A DNA stretch of 64,000 nucleotides from Cordia subcordata (Eukaryota > Streptophyta > Magnoliopsida > Boraginales > Cordiaceae): positions 6,311,501-6,375,500 of the forward strand of contig JAPTOF010000025.1 in assembly GCA_028554755.1 (NCBI GenBank). Direction: 5' to 3'. The notes under the pieces are model-generated. The model saw nothing but the letters and a program-made list of their open reading frames with translations. It did no database searches and had not been told where the DNA came from. Shown piece by piece: positions 1 through 12,093 of the stretch; within the stretch, counting starts at the first letter, position 1, and the number at the start of each line of letters is the position of its first letter. A program made the translations under genes and the position numbers.

Positions 1-378
1 GCTGCATCATTTCGAGCTAGTCTGTTGAGCTTGAAGCTTATAAATAGGCCCTCATTCTCTATGCTAAATACAACTCAAAAAAGTCTCATCTTCTGCTCTG
101 TTCAAAATATTTTGTTTTCTATTACAAAACTGCTAGGTGCTTAATATTAAATTTTCTTTTGTTGCTCCTGATCCTAGTTCAAAACTAGAAGAGCTTGTTG
201 AATCTTGGGGGATACGCTTACAATTAGGCGAAATATCCTTAACGACAATGGTCATAACACGTCTCAAGTTATTATTCTATATTGCTGCAATTAAAATTAT
301 TTCTTTTTGAGTTTTTTATCACAATATTTTTGCACTTGTTTTACAGTTATTATTCATTTTGGACTATATTTTACAACA
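1..378 (+). repeat. 5' LTR, partial (R/U5 side)
   Basis: It matches 5288-5665 of the 3' LTR with scattered substitutions. By comparison with the 780-bp 3' LTR, roughly 400 bp of its upstream part lie outside the window. A TATA box stands at 39-46. Confidence 0.9.
39..46 (+). promoter_or_regulatory. LTR TATA box
   Basis: TATAAATA, conserved in the 3' LTR at 5326-5333. It would place element transcription start roughly 30 nt downstream, which makes 1-378 mostly R/U5. The position is inferred from the usual TATA-to-start spacing. Confidence 0.6.
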
Positions 379-407
379 ATCTTAAGGATATTTTACGTAC
401 TACACTA

Positions 408-1343
408 ATGGAATCTACTAGCCCAATTGGAACACCCTTAATTTCTACTGTTTCAACACAAACGCAAAATGAACAAGTGCAACCTACTATTACCTTCTCT
501 AATATGGCAACAACCACTTTTGCTAAGCCATTTCCCGATATATCTAAAATAGAAGTATTTGTTGGAGCTAATTTCAAAAGATGGCAAGAACGTGTTGACA
601 TTGTCCTTGACATGGATGGAGTAGCCTTTGCCCTTACTAATCCAAAGCCTGATGAATCGTCATCCAAACAATTGAAGCTTTGGGTTCATGCAAATAAGGT
701 ATGTAGACATACGGTAATTAGTACTTTTTCTAACAAATTATTTGATGTCTATTGTTCCTATAAGGAAGCAAAGGAAATATGGCAATCATTAATAACTAAG
801 TACATGGCCGAAGACGTTGAAAAACAAAAGTTTGTCATTGGTAATTATTACAAATGGCAAATGACCGAAAACAAAGACATCAAGATCCAAATCAATGAAT
901 ACCACAAACTGATAGAGGACCTCAAGTCAGAAAAGATCATTTTGCCAAAAGAATTTGTAGCCGATGTACTGATAGAAAAGTTGTCTCAATCTTGGAATGA
1001 CTACAAACAAAATCTCAAGCACAAACACAGGCAACTGTCCCTTGCTAATTTGGTTACTCACATCATTGTAGAAGATACCAACCAGAAGGAGTCCACTACT
1101 GCCAAAGGGAAGGAGATCGCCACAAAAGCCAATCTCGTGCAAGACAACAAGCTACATGGAAAGCCAAATAAAAGTTACAAAAAGAGAAATGATTACAAAC
1201 CCAAAACTAATAATGAAACCTTCAAAAAGAAAAAGGTCACTGCTATATTTGTGGCAAACCTAGACACTATGCACCTCAATGTAGACAAAGAAAGGGGAGA
1301 AATGACAATCCTGCTAAATCAAATGCAAATTTGGTTAAAGTAG
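408..1343 (+). pseudogene. copia gag, frameshifted before the zinc knuckle
   Basis: The reading frame from the ATG at 408 encodes a copia capsid-type Gag: a short Ser/Thr-rich leader, then the conserved stretch with FKRWQE, LWVHANK and SLITKYMAEDVEKQKF, and a basic Lys-rich tail. The CCHC knuckle that should close Gag is at 1241-1282 in a different frame, so an indel separates capsid from knuckle. The open frame then runs through non-native residues to 1343. It would package element RNA into virus-like particles in the cytoplasm if intact. Confidence 0.85.
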
Positions 1344-4311
1344 ATGATATTATTACTGCGGTCATTTCTCAGGTAAATGTTGTGACCAGTGTGAGAGATT
1401 GAGTGGTAGACTCTGGTGCTTCTAGGCACATTTGTGCTAATAAAAATGATTTTGTGTCTTACACCCAACTAAACGAGGGAGAAGAATATGCTTATCTTAG
1501 TGACTCAAGGACTACTCCAGTTCTTGGGAAAGGAAAAGTTCTTCTCAAACTCACATCTGGTAAAACTTTGGTATTGAGTGAGGTGTTACATGTTCTTAAT
1601 ATTTGAACCAATCTGGTCTCTGTGGGATTATTAGGAAAGGTTGGAGTGAAGGTTTCTTTTGAATCTAATAAGGTCGTGTTAACAAAAAATAATGTTTTTG
1701 TGGGCAAGGGATATTGTAATCATGGTTTATTTGCACTCAATGTTTTTGAAGTAATGAATGAGAATGTTGGTTCTTCTGCTTACTTGATTGATTCTTGTGA
1801 TTTATGGCGTGCTAGATTAGGACATGTTAATTTGTCTTATATTAAGAAAATGCAATCTATTGGTCTTATTTCTAATATCAACTATTCTAGCATGAATAAA
1901 TGTGAATATGTGCTAAATCTAAACGAACTAAAAACACTTGTGCTTCTGTTTTTAGGGAATCTAAGTTACTAATCCTCATTCACACTGATCTAGGAGACTT
2001 AAAACAAACTATGTCTAAGGGAGGGAAAAGATATTATGTGACTTTTATAGATGACTTTTCTAGATATACAAAAGTATATTTGTTGAGAAATAAAAATGAA
2101 GCCTTTGACGTGTTTCTGATATATAAATCTGAAGTAGAAAATCAATTGAATAAGAAAAAAAAAAGAGCTAGATCTGATAGAGGTGGTGAATATGTGTTGC
2201 TAAATGAATGTTGTGAAAAGGAAGGAATAATTCATGAAATCACACCTCCCTACTTAGATGAGTCAAATGGCATAGCTGAAAGGAAAAATAGAACTTTAAA
2301 AGAAATGATGAACTGCATGCTTGTTAGTTCTAATGCACCTGATAATCATTGGGGTAAAGCTATTTTGTCTGCATGTCATTTACAAAATAGAATACAAAAT
2401 ATAAGAAAATTGGTAAAACCCCTTATGAGTTATGGAACAGTTATGCTCGCAATTTAAAATATTTGAAAGTGTGGGAGTGTCTTGCTATGGTTATGTTACC
2501 TAATCCTAAGAAAAGAAAGATAGGGTCTAAAACATCTTATTGCATGTTCATTGGGCATGCTAACAATAGTGCTGCTTATAGATTTCTTGTAATCAAAAGT
2601 GATGTGATTGAATGCAATGTTGAATTCTTTGAGAATATCTTTCCTTTGAAAACTGATAATATTTCTCGTGCACCTGTTATTCAAAATGATTTTGAAAATG
2701 ACAATTTGAGAAGAAGAGACCAAGAAAAGAAAATTCTTTTGGTAACGACTTTTATACTTTCTTGTAGAGGATGATCCTCTAACTTTTTTTGACACAATTT
2801 CTTCTTCTAGTGCACCATTTTGGAAAGAAGCCATCAAAATTGAAATAAATTCAATATTACGAAATAATACTTGGAAATTAGTGGATTTACCTCCAAGAGC
2901 TAAACCTATTGGTTGCAAATGGATTTTTAATAGGAAATTAAATCCTGATGGTTCTATTGATAGATATAAAGTTAGACTTGTTGCAAAAGGCTTTACGCAA
3001 AAACAAAATATTGATTACTTTGATACATATGCTCTTGTAACTAGAATTTCCTCTATTCGAATTTTAATTGCTTGGGCTTCTATCCACAATCTTTTTATCC
3101 ATCAAATGGATGTTAAAACTGCGTTTTTAATTGGTGACTTAGACGAAGAAATTTACTTGGAGCAACTTGAGGGTTGTGTGGTTGCTGGACAAGAAAATAA
3201 AGTTTGTAAACTACTAAAGTCGTTATATGGTCTAAAGCAGGCACCTAAATAGTTGCATGAGAAATTTGATCAAGTTTTGTTGTGTGATGGTTTTTCATCT
3301 GTTGAGGTAGATAAATGTGTTTATACAAAACTTGATAATGGTGATTGTGTGATTATATACCTTTATGTGGATGACATACTTATCTTTGGTTCTAGCCTTA
3401 ATATAATACAAAGAACTAAAAGTTTTTTGTCTTCTAATTTTGATATGAAAGACATGGGAGAGGCTAGTGTCATCTTAGACATAAAAATCGTACGAAATGA
3501 TAGTGGTATAATGTTAAATCAAGGGCATTATGCGGAGAAAGTTCTTAAAAGGTTTAATAATTTTGATGTGGTACCTGTGAGTACTCCTTGTGATGCTAAT
3601 AGCCAATTGGAAAAGAATAAAGGAGATGTCGTCTCTCAAAATACATATGCTCAAATAATTGGGAGTTTAATGCATTTAATGAACCTTACTAGACCTGATA
3701 TAGCTTATGATGTGTGTAGATTGAGTGGGTATACTCATAATCCAAATCATGATCATTGGAATGCATTAGTAAGAGTATTGAAATTTTTTAGAGGTACCAT
3801 GAACCATGGTATTAAATATAGTGGATTTCCCGCTGTGTTAGAAGGATACAACGATGCTAACTAGATCTCTGATTCAGATGAGACAAAATCCATTAGTGGC
3901 TATGTGTTCACCCTTGGTGGGGGTGCAATATCTTGGAAATTAGCCAAACAAACCATAATTGCAAGGTCAACTAAGGAATCTGAGTTTGTGGCATTAGAAT
4001 TGGCTGGCAATGAGGCCGAGTGGCTGAGAAATTTCTTGGCAAGTATTCCGTTGGGAATAAAACCAACACCTTCTGTATCTATGTATTGTGATTGCCAAGC
4101 AGTAATAGCTATTGCGAAAAACAAAACCTTTAATGGGAAAAATAGATACATACGTTTGAGACATAATGTGATTAAGCAGCTGCTTAGAGATGGAATTATT
4201 TCCATAGATTATGCGAAGTCAGAAATGAATTTGGCTAATCCTCTGACTAAACCTTTGGGAAGAAAACTAGTTAGTGAAACATCGAGGGGAATGAGACTAC
4301 TACCAATTTGA
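1241..4311 (+). pseudogene. copia pol: knuckle, protease, integrase, RT, RNase H; multiply disrupted
   Basis: Segments in order: CCHC knuckle 1241-1282 (C-x2-C-x4-H-x4-C); a TGA at 1400-1402 just before the aspartic protease motif (DSG at 1409-1417); a TGA near 1604 inside the protease; GAG-pre-integrase with a WRARLGH motif around 1806; integrase from about 1970 (SDRGGEY near 2172, then the ESNGIAERKNRT glutamate motif); a frameshift around 2390-2405; another before 2764; reverse transcriptase 2764-3864 with TAG at 3250-3252 and the catalytic YVDD at 3364-3375; TAG at 3862-3864; RNase H to 4311. Domain order and residues are typical of plant copia Pol. The broken frames make it nonfunctional. 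Confidence 0.9.
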
Positions 4312-4885
4312 GATATCAACAATGATGGTAACCCAACTTATATGATTGGCGATTCCATGAATTAGGATCATATGGGTAATAACAAGTCATTTGTTGATAT
4401 GTTAAGAACTATTAAATTCCTGTCCCTCCTATGGTGTGAATAGTGCAAAACTGCAAATAAAGTGAGGTTAACCTATGCTCTTAATCAAATCCACATCCTT
4501 TATAGGTGGTGTATTAATTGTAGAATACCCTTGATGGATTGACCTATATGACTGTGGAGTGGGGCCGCTCCTATGAAATTTATGGCAAAATTTCTAGAGC
4601 ACTCATGAATAACTAGGCACGCTTATGGCCTATTAGTGCAAAAACGGCGATGAACAGCAAATTGTGTTGGCATAATGTGATGATAAGAATATTAACGTAT
4701 AACAAGAATTCTTGGTTCATAGAAGCTAAAGGCTTCACCAATTATTCTATAAGTTATATCTTATTCTATCTAGGTTTAGTTCATAGTCTGAAAGGCACCA
4801 GATATGATACATTATACTCAATGATATAAACCTAGCAAAGTTGTTTTTCTTCTTTCTTGTAATCCTTTTAAGATTTGTGGGGGAT
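4312..4885 (+). other. post-pol internal region and polypurine tract of the first copia element
   Basis: No reading frame is recognised in this internal 3' region. Its end, GTGGGGGAT at about 4877-4885, directly abuts the TG of the 3' LTR and is the likely plus-strand primer site. Confidence 0.7.
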
Positions 4886-5665
4886 TGTTAGGTGTTTTTG
4901 TTTGTATCTCAAAAGGATAGTTTACTTCTCACATTGGAAAAATGATAAACCTTTTCTCACCTTATATTAGTTCACACCTTAGTGGGCTTGTGAAAGAAAT
5001 AACAAGGGGTTGGGCTCGTGTATGAGATTTGGGCCGAAAGTTCAAATTGGTGGATTTGCCCCCCCCCCCACCGCGCACGCAAGATATGCGTGAGGCTCGA
5101 TCCAAGCCACTTTTTGAATTTTATTATTTTGCTTTTCAGAAGATAACTTATTTTTTTCTAGCCCTACCAGAATTGTTCAAATTTTGCTCCTGAAATTTCA
5201 TCTTGAACAAGTAAACACATGTGCATAACTGCAGGTGCTTATTTTTCTCATTCTAGCTGTTGAAGACCAGATCTTTCTCAGAGTTAGCTGCATCATTTTC
5301 GAGCTAGTCTGTTGAGCTTGAAGCCTATAAATAGTTCCTCATTCTCCATGCTAAATACAACTCAAAAAAGCCTCCTCCTCTGCTCTGTTCAAAATATTTT
5401 GTTTTCTATTACAAAACTGCTGGGTGCTTAATATTAAATTTTCTTTTGCTGTTCCTGATCCTAGTACAAAACTAGAAGAGCTTGTTGAATCCTGGGGAAT
5501 ACACTTACAATTAGGTGAAATATCCTTAGAAACAGTGTTCATAACTCGCCTCAAGCTATTATTTTATATTGCTGCAATTAAAATTATTTCTTTTTGAATT
5601 TTTTATCATGATATTTTTACACTTGTTTTACAGTTATTATTCATTTTGGACTATATTTTACAACA
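4886..5665 (+). repeat. 3' LTR of the first copia element (780 bp)
   Basis: It starts TGTTAGGTG after the polypurine tract and ends ACAACA. Its right half matches the partial 5' LTR. It carries a TATA box at 5326-5333 and a run of C around 5059-5069. The target duplication cannot be checked because the left flank is outside the window. Confidence 0.9.
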
Positions 5666-5968
5666 TTATCAAACTAAAAATTAAACCAGCCTTTACTCGA
5701 GAAGAATCAAAAGTAGAATTCTTTTACGTTACCCAATAAAGAAACTTTAGAAAAGAACATTTCAATAATTTTTTAATTATGATATATGGTTTGAGAAATG
5801 AAAATTTTCTAATCTTCTTGACAGGAATAATAATATTACTTGCACCCAACAGGAGTCATTTGGATGTCAAATGGAGAGCTATATATATTGTGTCAAGAAG
5901 ACACCTATCATAGTCATCATTCAAGGGTGCAAGATCAAAGATTCCCCTGGTATTATTGTATCAGCGCA

Positions 5969-6316
5969 TAAAAATATGGCCTTCATACATGATGGTATTA
6001 TAGGCCTGGACCGATGGAGGGGAATACGGGTTCATGGCCCATGCATGTCCAAGTCAAACCCAAGGAATTAAGGAAATAACCAGGTTAAGGTAATAAATCT
6101 CATGATTGAACAAACAATGGAGAGTATCGTATAATTTGCATGCGTAGATGCAGGGATTGACCAATAATTGAGAACCTTGAAGCTTATAAAACGATACAAG
6201 GTAAAACTGTAGAGGGGATACGCACTAAAACCTAAACACTCCAACTCACCCAAAAGAATACCCTCTGTCGTCCTACATCAAAGCTTGGACCTTAACTGTA
6301 AATTCCACCCTCTACC
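5969..6316 (+). repeat. LTR-like dispersed repeat, copy A (partial)
   Basis: It matches 8490-8690 and 8955-9179 and continues past the point where the Helitron interrupts copy C, matching 23984-24143. It is useful as the uninterrupted reference for the Helitron insertion site. The TATAAATATGG-like start region and the CTCTAC end suggest an LTR, but no coding partner was found. Confidence 0.7.
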
Positions 6317-7205
6317 ATTTGGCGTTCAGTGTGGGGCCGCCAGTGACGAAGAGGCAGAACGAATCAAATATGGCAGCAAGTTCAACTTTTTCAGTCTATT
6401 TGTCAGCACGCTCGATTTGCTTCTTGCCTTCAGCTATGACATTTTGAAGTTTTCATGCCTCCCATCATTTCACTTTACATTGCTACCAATGAGGAGAGGT
6501 TGACCATAAAATGGTACAAGGAACATGGTAATTATATGTCATTTTGCGATCCATCACTTGACATTTTGTGTGATGTGTACAGTTTTTAAATCTCCAAGCC
6601 TTACGTTGTATGCTTACTTGCAAAGAAAATGCATCTGTTTTCTTTTTGTTCCCAACCTGAATTGCTGTTTTCATTGTATGTTCTCTGTGCTATAAGGGGA
6701 ACATCATGTTAGCCAACCCTATCTAGAGGGTTGAAGCTTGATTTGGTTTAATATGAACATAATCCAATTGTGCATGAATGAGTTATGGATGTTTTTGGCT
6801 TTATGGTTTTGGTTCACCAACATACTCAAAAAAGTGCTGAAGGCTACTTAGAAGCCAAATTACATGACAATGAAGTTTAAGACCAATTATTTCTATCTTT
6901 TGTAAATTGTTTGAGTTGTGCTCGTGAAACTTTTGGATTTGTTGCAAAAGGATTCTGTTGGGTTAAGTAAGCTCTGGTGGGGTTATGTTGCACAGTTCAT
7001 TGTTCAAAACTTAAAAGGAACTCATGGTTATAACTTGCACATGGAAGTATAACTTAATAGATTATAATCGTATTGGATTGTCTAGATGACGCTACGATGG
7101 CATGCTTTCCAATTGTAACTACTATGCACGCAGTCACACACAAGTCCAAGTGGTACATGATGCAGTCACACACAAGTCCAAGTGGTACACGACTCTAGAG
7201 ATAGC
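6317..7205. other. intergenic, nothing recognised
   Basis: No coding motif or RNA gene was seen. Near the right end (7130-7185) a short direct repeat of about 30 bp containing CAGTCACACACAAGTCCAAG occurs twice. Confidence 0.5.
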
Positions 7206-7795
7206 TTTTACGGGCTCAAGAAGTGTCTTCAACCACACACTTGGTGTCACACTTTGCCCTGTATAGCACTTAACTCCTGCAACTGACTAGTAACTGGCTC
7301 TGAATACCATTCTGTCATGCCTCTGAACCCTTTTACGGGCTCAAGAGGTGACTTCGATCACACACTTGGTGTTACACTTTGCCCTGCATAGCACTTAACT
7401 CCTATGCCTCTGAACCCTTTTACGGGCTCAAGAGGTGTTTTCGACCATACACTTGGTGTCACACTTTGCCCTATATAGCACTTAACTCCTGCAACTGACT
7501 AGTAACTGGCTGTGAATACCATTTTGTCATGCCTCTGAACCCTTTTACGGGCTTAAGAGGTGTCTTCGACCACACACTTGGTGTCACACTTTGCCCTGCA
7601 TAGCACTTAACTCCTATGCCTCTGAACCCTTTTACGGGCTCAAGAGGTGTTTTCGACCACACACTTGGTGTCACACTTTGCCCTGTATAGCACTTAACTC
7701 CCCTGCGAGTGAGACTGGTGTTGCAGACATAGCACTTAACTCCTGCAACTGACTAGTAACTGGCTCTGAATACCATTCTGTCATGCCTCTGAACC
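7206..7795 (+). repeat. higher-order tandem repeat, alternating 125/87-bp units
   Basis: The landmark TTTTACGGGCT starts at 7206, 7331, 7418, 7543 and 7630, giving spacings of 125, 87, 125 and 87 bp. The long unit carries an extra block beginning GCAACTGACTAGTAACTGGC. The true period is therefore a 212-bp dimer repeated about two and a half times. It is non-coding; short open frames across it are repeats of the same unit. A smaller motif, GTGAGACTGGTGTTG, follows three times at about 7708-7875. Confidence 0.9.
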
Positions 7796-7899
7796 CAGAC
7801 CCCCAAGCCTGTGAGTGAGACTGGTGTTGCAGGCACAACTAATAACCACAAGCCTGCTAGTGAGACTGGTGTTGTAGGCACAACTAATAACTACTTGGG

Positions 7900-8235
7900 C
7901 CTCTAATCAACTGGCCCAAAATGGTTAAGTTAAGTTATTAGTTGTACTCACATTACTTACTTATAAACAAGTCACAAGTCACCCCGCAAACCGATGTGGG
8001 ATATCCGAGATAGTCTATTTACCAACAAGGATAAAGTGTTGCCATTATCCTGAACGTGGTCACTAATGTGCAAAGTTCATCTAATTGTCTTTCGGTATTG
8101 AGTTAATTATTGGAACATGAGTGCAAACTTGGCTTGATTTTCGGCCATCACCAGTTGTATATTCTAGCCTTTCAATCTTACATCAAGATTGTGATAACTC
8201 AAAAGCAACAACCCTTCAATCCCACGTTAGACTAG
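7900..8235. other. intergenic, nothing recognised
   Basis: No gene was seen. It contains the phrase CCGATGTGGGATATCC near 7990, of a kind common in plant repeats, and leads into the LTR-like repeat copies. Confidence 0.4.
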
Positions 8236-8697
8236 TGACCAAATAAACATTCTAGTCCTCTGATATCACATAAGGGCTATGACCATTCATACGCAATAAC
8301 CCCTCGATCTCGCATCGGTCTACTTTAGGAAATGACCCTTTAATTCCACAAGAAGTGACGTCATGCTGTCCATTTAGAAATTTTATCGAGTAACGGGGCA
8401 AGAAAGGGAAAGTACAAACCATTGAAAACAACCCAAATTACTCCTCAGCACTTGTAGGCCAAGGAGTGGGTGTAGACTATATCGGCCGATATAAATATGG
8501 TCCTTATACATGATAGTCTAATAAGCTTGGATCGATGGAGAGGAATACGGGTTCATGGCCTATGCGTGTCCTAGTCAAACCCAAGGGACTTAAGGAAATA
8601 GACAGGTTAGGATATAAAATCTCGTGATTGAGCAAACAATGAAGAGTATTGTATAATTTGCATACATACATAGACCTAGAAGCTTATAACTAGGCAG
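8236..8697 (+). repeat. LTR-like dispersed repeat, copy B
   Basis: Begins TGACCAAATAAACATTCTAG and is followed head-to-tail by copy C, which begins with nearly the same words at 8698. The two share order and most words over about 450 bp, including AACCCCTC, TTTAATTCCAC, a TATAAATATGG box near 8490 and GGTTCATGGCC. Copy B stops where copy C starts, so it lacks the terminal part. Confidence 0.8.
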
Positions 8698-9179
8698 TGA
8701 CTAAATAAACATTCTAGTCCTTTGATATCAAATCAGTGCTATGACCATTCATGCATAATAACCCCTCAATCTCACATTGGCCAACCTTAGTAGGCAACCC
8801 TTTAATTCCACGTAAGGGACATCTTTCTGTCCATTTTGAAATTTTATGTTGCAAAGGGACAAGAAAGGGAAAATACAAACCATACGTACAACACAAATTA
8901 CTCCTCAGCCCTTGTAGGCTAACGAGTGGAGGGTAAACTCTATTGGCCGATATAAATATGGCCATTATACATGATGGTATGATAGGCCTGGACCGACGGA
9001 GGTGAATACTGGTTCATGGCCCATGCGCGTCCAAGTCAAACCCAAGGAATTAAGGAAATAAACAAGTTAAAGATAATAAATCTCATGAGTGAGCAAACAA
9101 TGGAGAGTATCGTGTAATTTGGATACGCAAATATGGGGATTGACCTATAATTTAGGACCAAGAAGTTTATAACAAGACA
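8698..9179 (+). repeat. LTR-like dispersed repeat, copy C, left part (split by Helitron)
   Basis: Matches copy B and copy A up to 9179 and resumes at 23984 on the other side of the Helitron. Copy A reads uninterrupted across the equivalent site, which fixes the insertion point. Confidence 0.85.
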
Positions 9180-9199
9180 TCTATACTATAGTATAAAGC
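9180..9199 (+). other. Helitron 5' terminus
   Basis: TCTATACTATAGTATAAAGC, with the diagnostic TC start. It has no inverted partner at the 3' end, as expected for a Helitron. Confidence 0.85.
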
Positions 9200-12093
9200 A
9201 AACCCAGATGCACAATATTCATTTCCGTTAAAATTGATGCCTTCTGAAATGCTGCCACGTGTACTTCTTCAATAAATTCGATAAAAGACAACAATGTCCA
9301 TATCTTTATCCAATATTCCATTGATGCCCCTAAATTTGTCTAAACATTTGCATCCGCCGATCATATGCTTCTCTTTCCTTTTACACATGCTCTACATCAT
9401 TATGTTTCCAATATCAATGAACAATCTTTATTTTACTTCCAATTTCAAACCATCATCTAAACAGCAATTTATTTTACTTCCAATTTCAAACCATCTTCTA
9501 AATAGCAACTCAATTTTTTATCGATGGAAACACAAAGATCTTGCTGTAATAGAGGGTCCTGTAATGTTTCCTTCATTCGAGATGCCATTTTGTATTTATG
9601 GGTCAATCAATTTTTTCCATTTCTAAATTGTCGATCTCGCTATTGTGGATTTATGGGTCAATCAATTTTTGCCATTTCTAAATTGTCAATCTCGCGCCGT
9701 GATCTATGGTTCGGTTTATTTCCTTCCTCTTTCTTGCGATGTTCTATTTATGCGCTAATATGTCTACCTATTTTTTCCGTTGGCTTGATATTGCTCTTCC
9801 TCTGAAGTCAGTAATTTTAATTCTCTCGATAAGAGGTACGACGACTTTTTCCAAATTTATATTGAACATGTGTTTTCTTTAAAACTATATTGTTGATACG
9901 CCAAAAAAGTTAGTAATGGTTTGTTCGAATATAGAGTTGAATAATGCACAAGTTTTATTTGGGTAAGGAAGAAAGGGATAATGCATGCACATGACAAGGG
10001 GCTTGAAGATCAAATGGTTTTACAGAATGGCCTCAGTTTGGTTTGCGTGTGACCCTCAATTCATTATATTCTTGATGCACCACACTGCTTCTTTAATTTT
10101 TTTTTTCTTTTTTGGTTTTCGATGCATATCTCAGATTCGAACGATTCTAAATTAAAAACAAGATTTGCATTCTCCAGAAAAAAGAGATAAATAAAATTGA
10201 AGTGTATTTTTATACATATTTTCAATCATAATTTTTTTTTAAGTGAGAAAAGCACTAGAAAAGGCCTTAAATGAACTGACTCCTTCAAGTGTTTTTGCTT
10301 TTGATGTGATTTTTCAGTTATGGATAAGTGGACACTTTGCTGTTCACGTGTTTCTATTCTGCTCCTTAGCGTGCGATTGTACTGATTCAGTAAAATGTTA
10401 TCTGTTAGTTATATGGATTCACTGATCGTACTGTAAATTATGGGTGTGATTGAGTAATTTTTATCATGTAAGATATTTAACTTTTCTTTTTTTTTTTTGG
10501 CATGTTGTTCTCAGTAACGAGTTTAGCTGCTGATATAGGTACGTCCTTTACAACTCTAATCTGTTAGCATAATTGTTTCCATTTTCTTTAATTTTTTTTA
10601 TTTCTGATTTAATTTTAGATAAAAACTGTGTAAAGTTGGGTCTTTTCCTTTTCAGCTCTGTTTATTTTTCTTTTTCATATAGTTAAAATAATTGTAATCG
10701 AAATATATGCAATTTAAATTGAGTCCTTTGCTCGTTCCTTTTCACCTCTTTGTTTTATTGGGTAATTGAGTATAGTTTTGCTGGACAGATTTTGTAGATC
10801 TATATCCACATGACTTTATCATTTTTCATTACTTTGTTTTGTGAAAAGCAATTTCTTTTTTCTTTCCAATACACTTTGATAATTAATTAGAAACCCAATG
10901 ACTGTTATACCTAATACGCACTCAATGTTTAACCCAAAAACTGAAGAACAGAAAGGGTGTGAGAATTTTAATTTGTTTGGCATTTAATGCCTCCAAATGG
11001 TATTTTTCATCTTGATAAATGATTGCTGTGGCTACTTACAACCAATATAAAAGAATATTTCGTGCATTCTTTTTTTTTTTTTTGGGGTAAAAGATTGTTT
11101 ATTATATTTTTTGAACTTAATATAGTTTTTTGTCCTAATGTGACACGTCATCTAAATTAAATGTGTCATTACAGGAGCAAGGACTTTGTTTTTTTTTGGT
11201 AAAAGAGTGTTTATTATTGAATTTAATTTTTTTTTTTTTTGCAAATGAGTGTTTATTATATTATTTGCATTTAATCGGTCAACTATACTAATCTACAAAA
11301 CTTCAAATAAATTGGGTCTTTTCCTTTTCACCTCTTTTTATTTTTCTTTTTCAGTTTATTTGCAACGATTAACTTTTAGAGCATCCCCCTGGCCATTACC
11401 CAGAACACTAAAACAGGATCTGTCTCTATCTGAATGCATAAAAGTTAATGAATAGATTTAGCCACTATATAAAAGTTTGAAGTTAGATACAGTGAAGATA
11501 TCTACTTACATGCGAAAATCTCAAGCACAGGAAGGAGCAAAGGATTCAATTAAATTGGATATATTTCGATTACAATTAAATATTTATGAATATTAATGGC
11601 ATTATGTTCCCTGGTAGACAATCACTTTTATGTTTCATGCTATAACACCCACAGCATACCAAGGTTTACCCAAATGGAAGTTTCTCTGCATCTCAACGTG
11701 ACATCTGAATGGCCCAACACCAAATCCAAGAGTGGAGTGGGCTAATTTGTAAGGGTAAGTGCCAAATGAACAATAGATCGGGCCTTACCTCAAAACTGTT
11801 ATAGTTTCATTAGAAAGCCAAAATCAGCAACCTTTTGGAGCTAATGTAAATCAACAATAGCAACTTCAAGGGAAAAATAAAAGAATCAAAGCTGCACACA
11901 TTACTATGGTCTTAGACATTTAATCAGTAGTCAAGTACCCAACAAAAATATGATTCTATTGGCTTTTCTACATTTCTTTTTTATATATATTTTTGGCCTC
12001 TTAAAATACTGTGTAGTATGTACTGCATTTACAAGTATTACTCTTAATTTGTTTTTGCTCTCTTATTTTTATAATCATTATATACTGTATTAG
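9200..12093 (+). other. Helitron 5' non-coding region
   Basis: No convincing gene was seen. It holds two local duplications: a ~45-bp repeat at about 9427-9515 (TTTTACTTCCAATTTCAAACC twice) and a ~55-bp repeat at about 9596-9705 (TTTATGGGTCAATCAATTTTT twice). It also contains the first copy of the duplicated leader (10753-11317). Several T-rich tracts are present. The open frames at 9294-9805 have no recognisable domain. Confidence 0.5.
10753..11317 (+). repeat. duplicated leader, copy 1 (upstream of RPA gene)
   Basis: About 565 bp, starting TTTTATTGGGTAATTGAG and ending near ACTTCAAATAAATTGGGT. It is repeated at 16505-17056 in the same orientation with few differences. It lies about 0.8 kb upstream of the RPA start codon. 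Confidence 0.9.

Larger units (their letters stand above)
1..5665 (+). mobile_element. Ty1/copia LTR retrotransposon, decayed, 5' LTR truncated by window edge
   Basis: Direct repeats are seen at 1-378 and 5288-5665, both ending in ACAACA, and the full 3' LTR runs 4886-5665. Between them lie, in copia order, gag, a CCHC knuckle, protease, GAG-pre-integrase, integrase, reverse transcriptase and RNase H, all on the plus strand. A purine-rich stretch ending in GTGGGGGAT precedes the 3' LTR. The integrase-before-RT order makes it copia rather than gypsy. Several in-frame stops and frameshifts break gag-pol, so it cannot encode a full polyprotein. No canonical TGGTATCAGAGC primer site follows the 5' LTR. 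Confidence 0.95.

Noticed and set aside
7471..7674. Open frame across the tandem array (minus strand, 67 aa)
   Set aside because: The protein repeats because the DNA repeats. It has no start context or homology that I recognise.
7206..7795. Possible CRISPR-like array
   Set aside because: Units are contiguous and similar throughout, with no unique spacers, and the DNA is eukaryotic.
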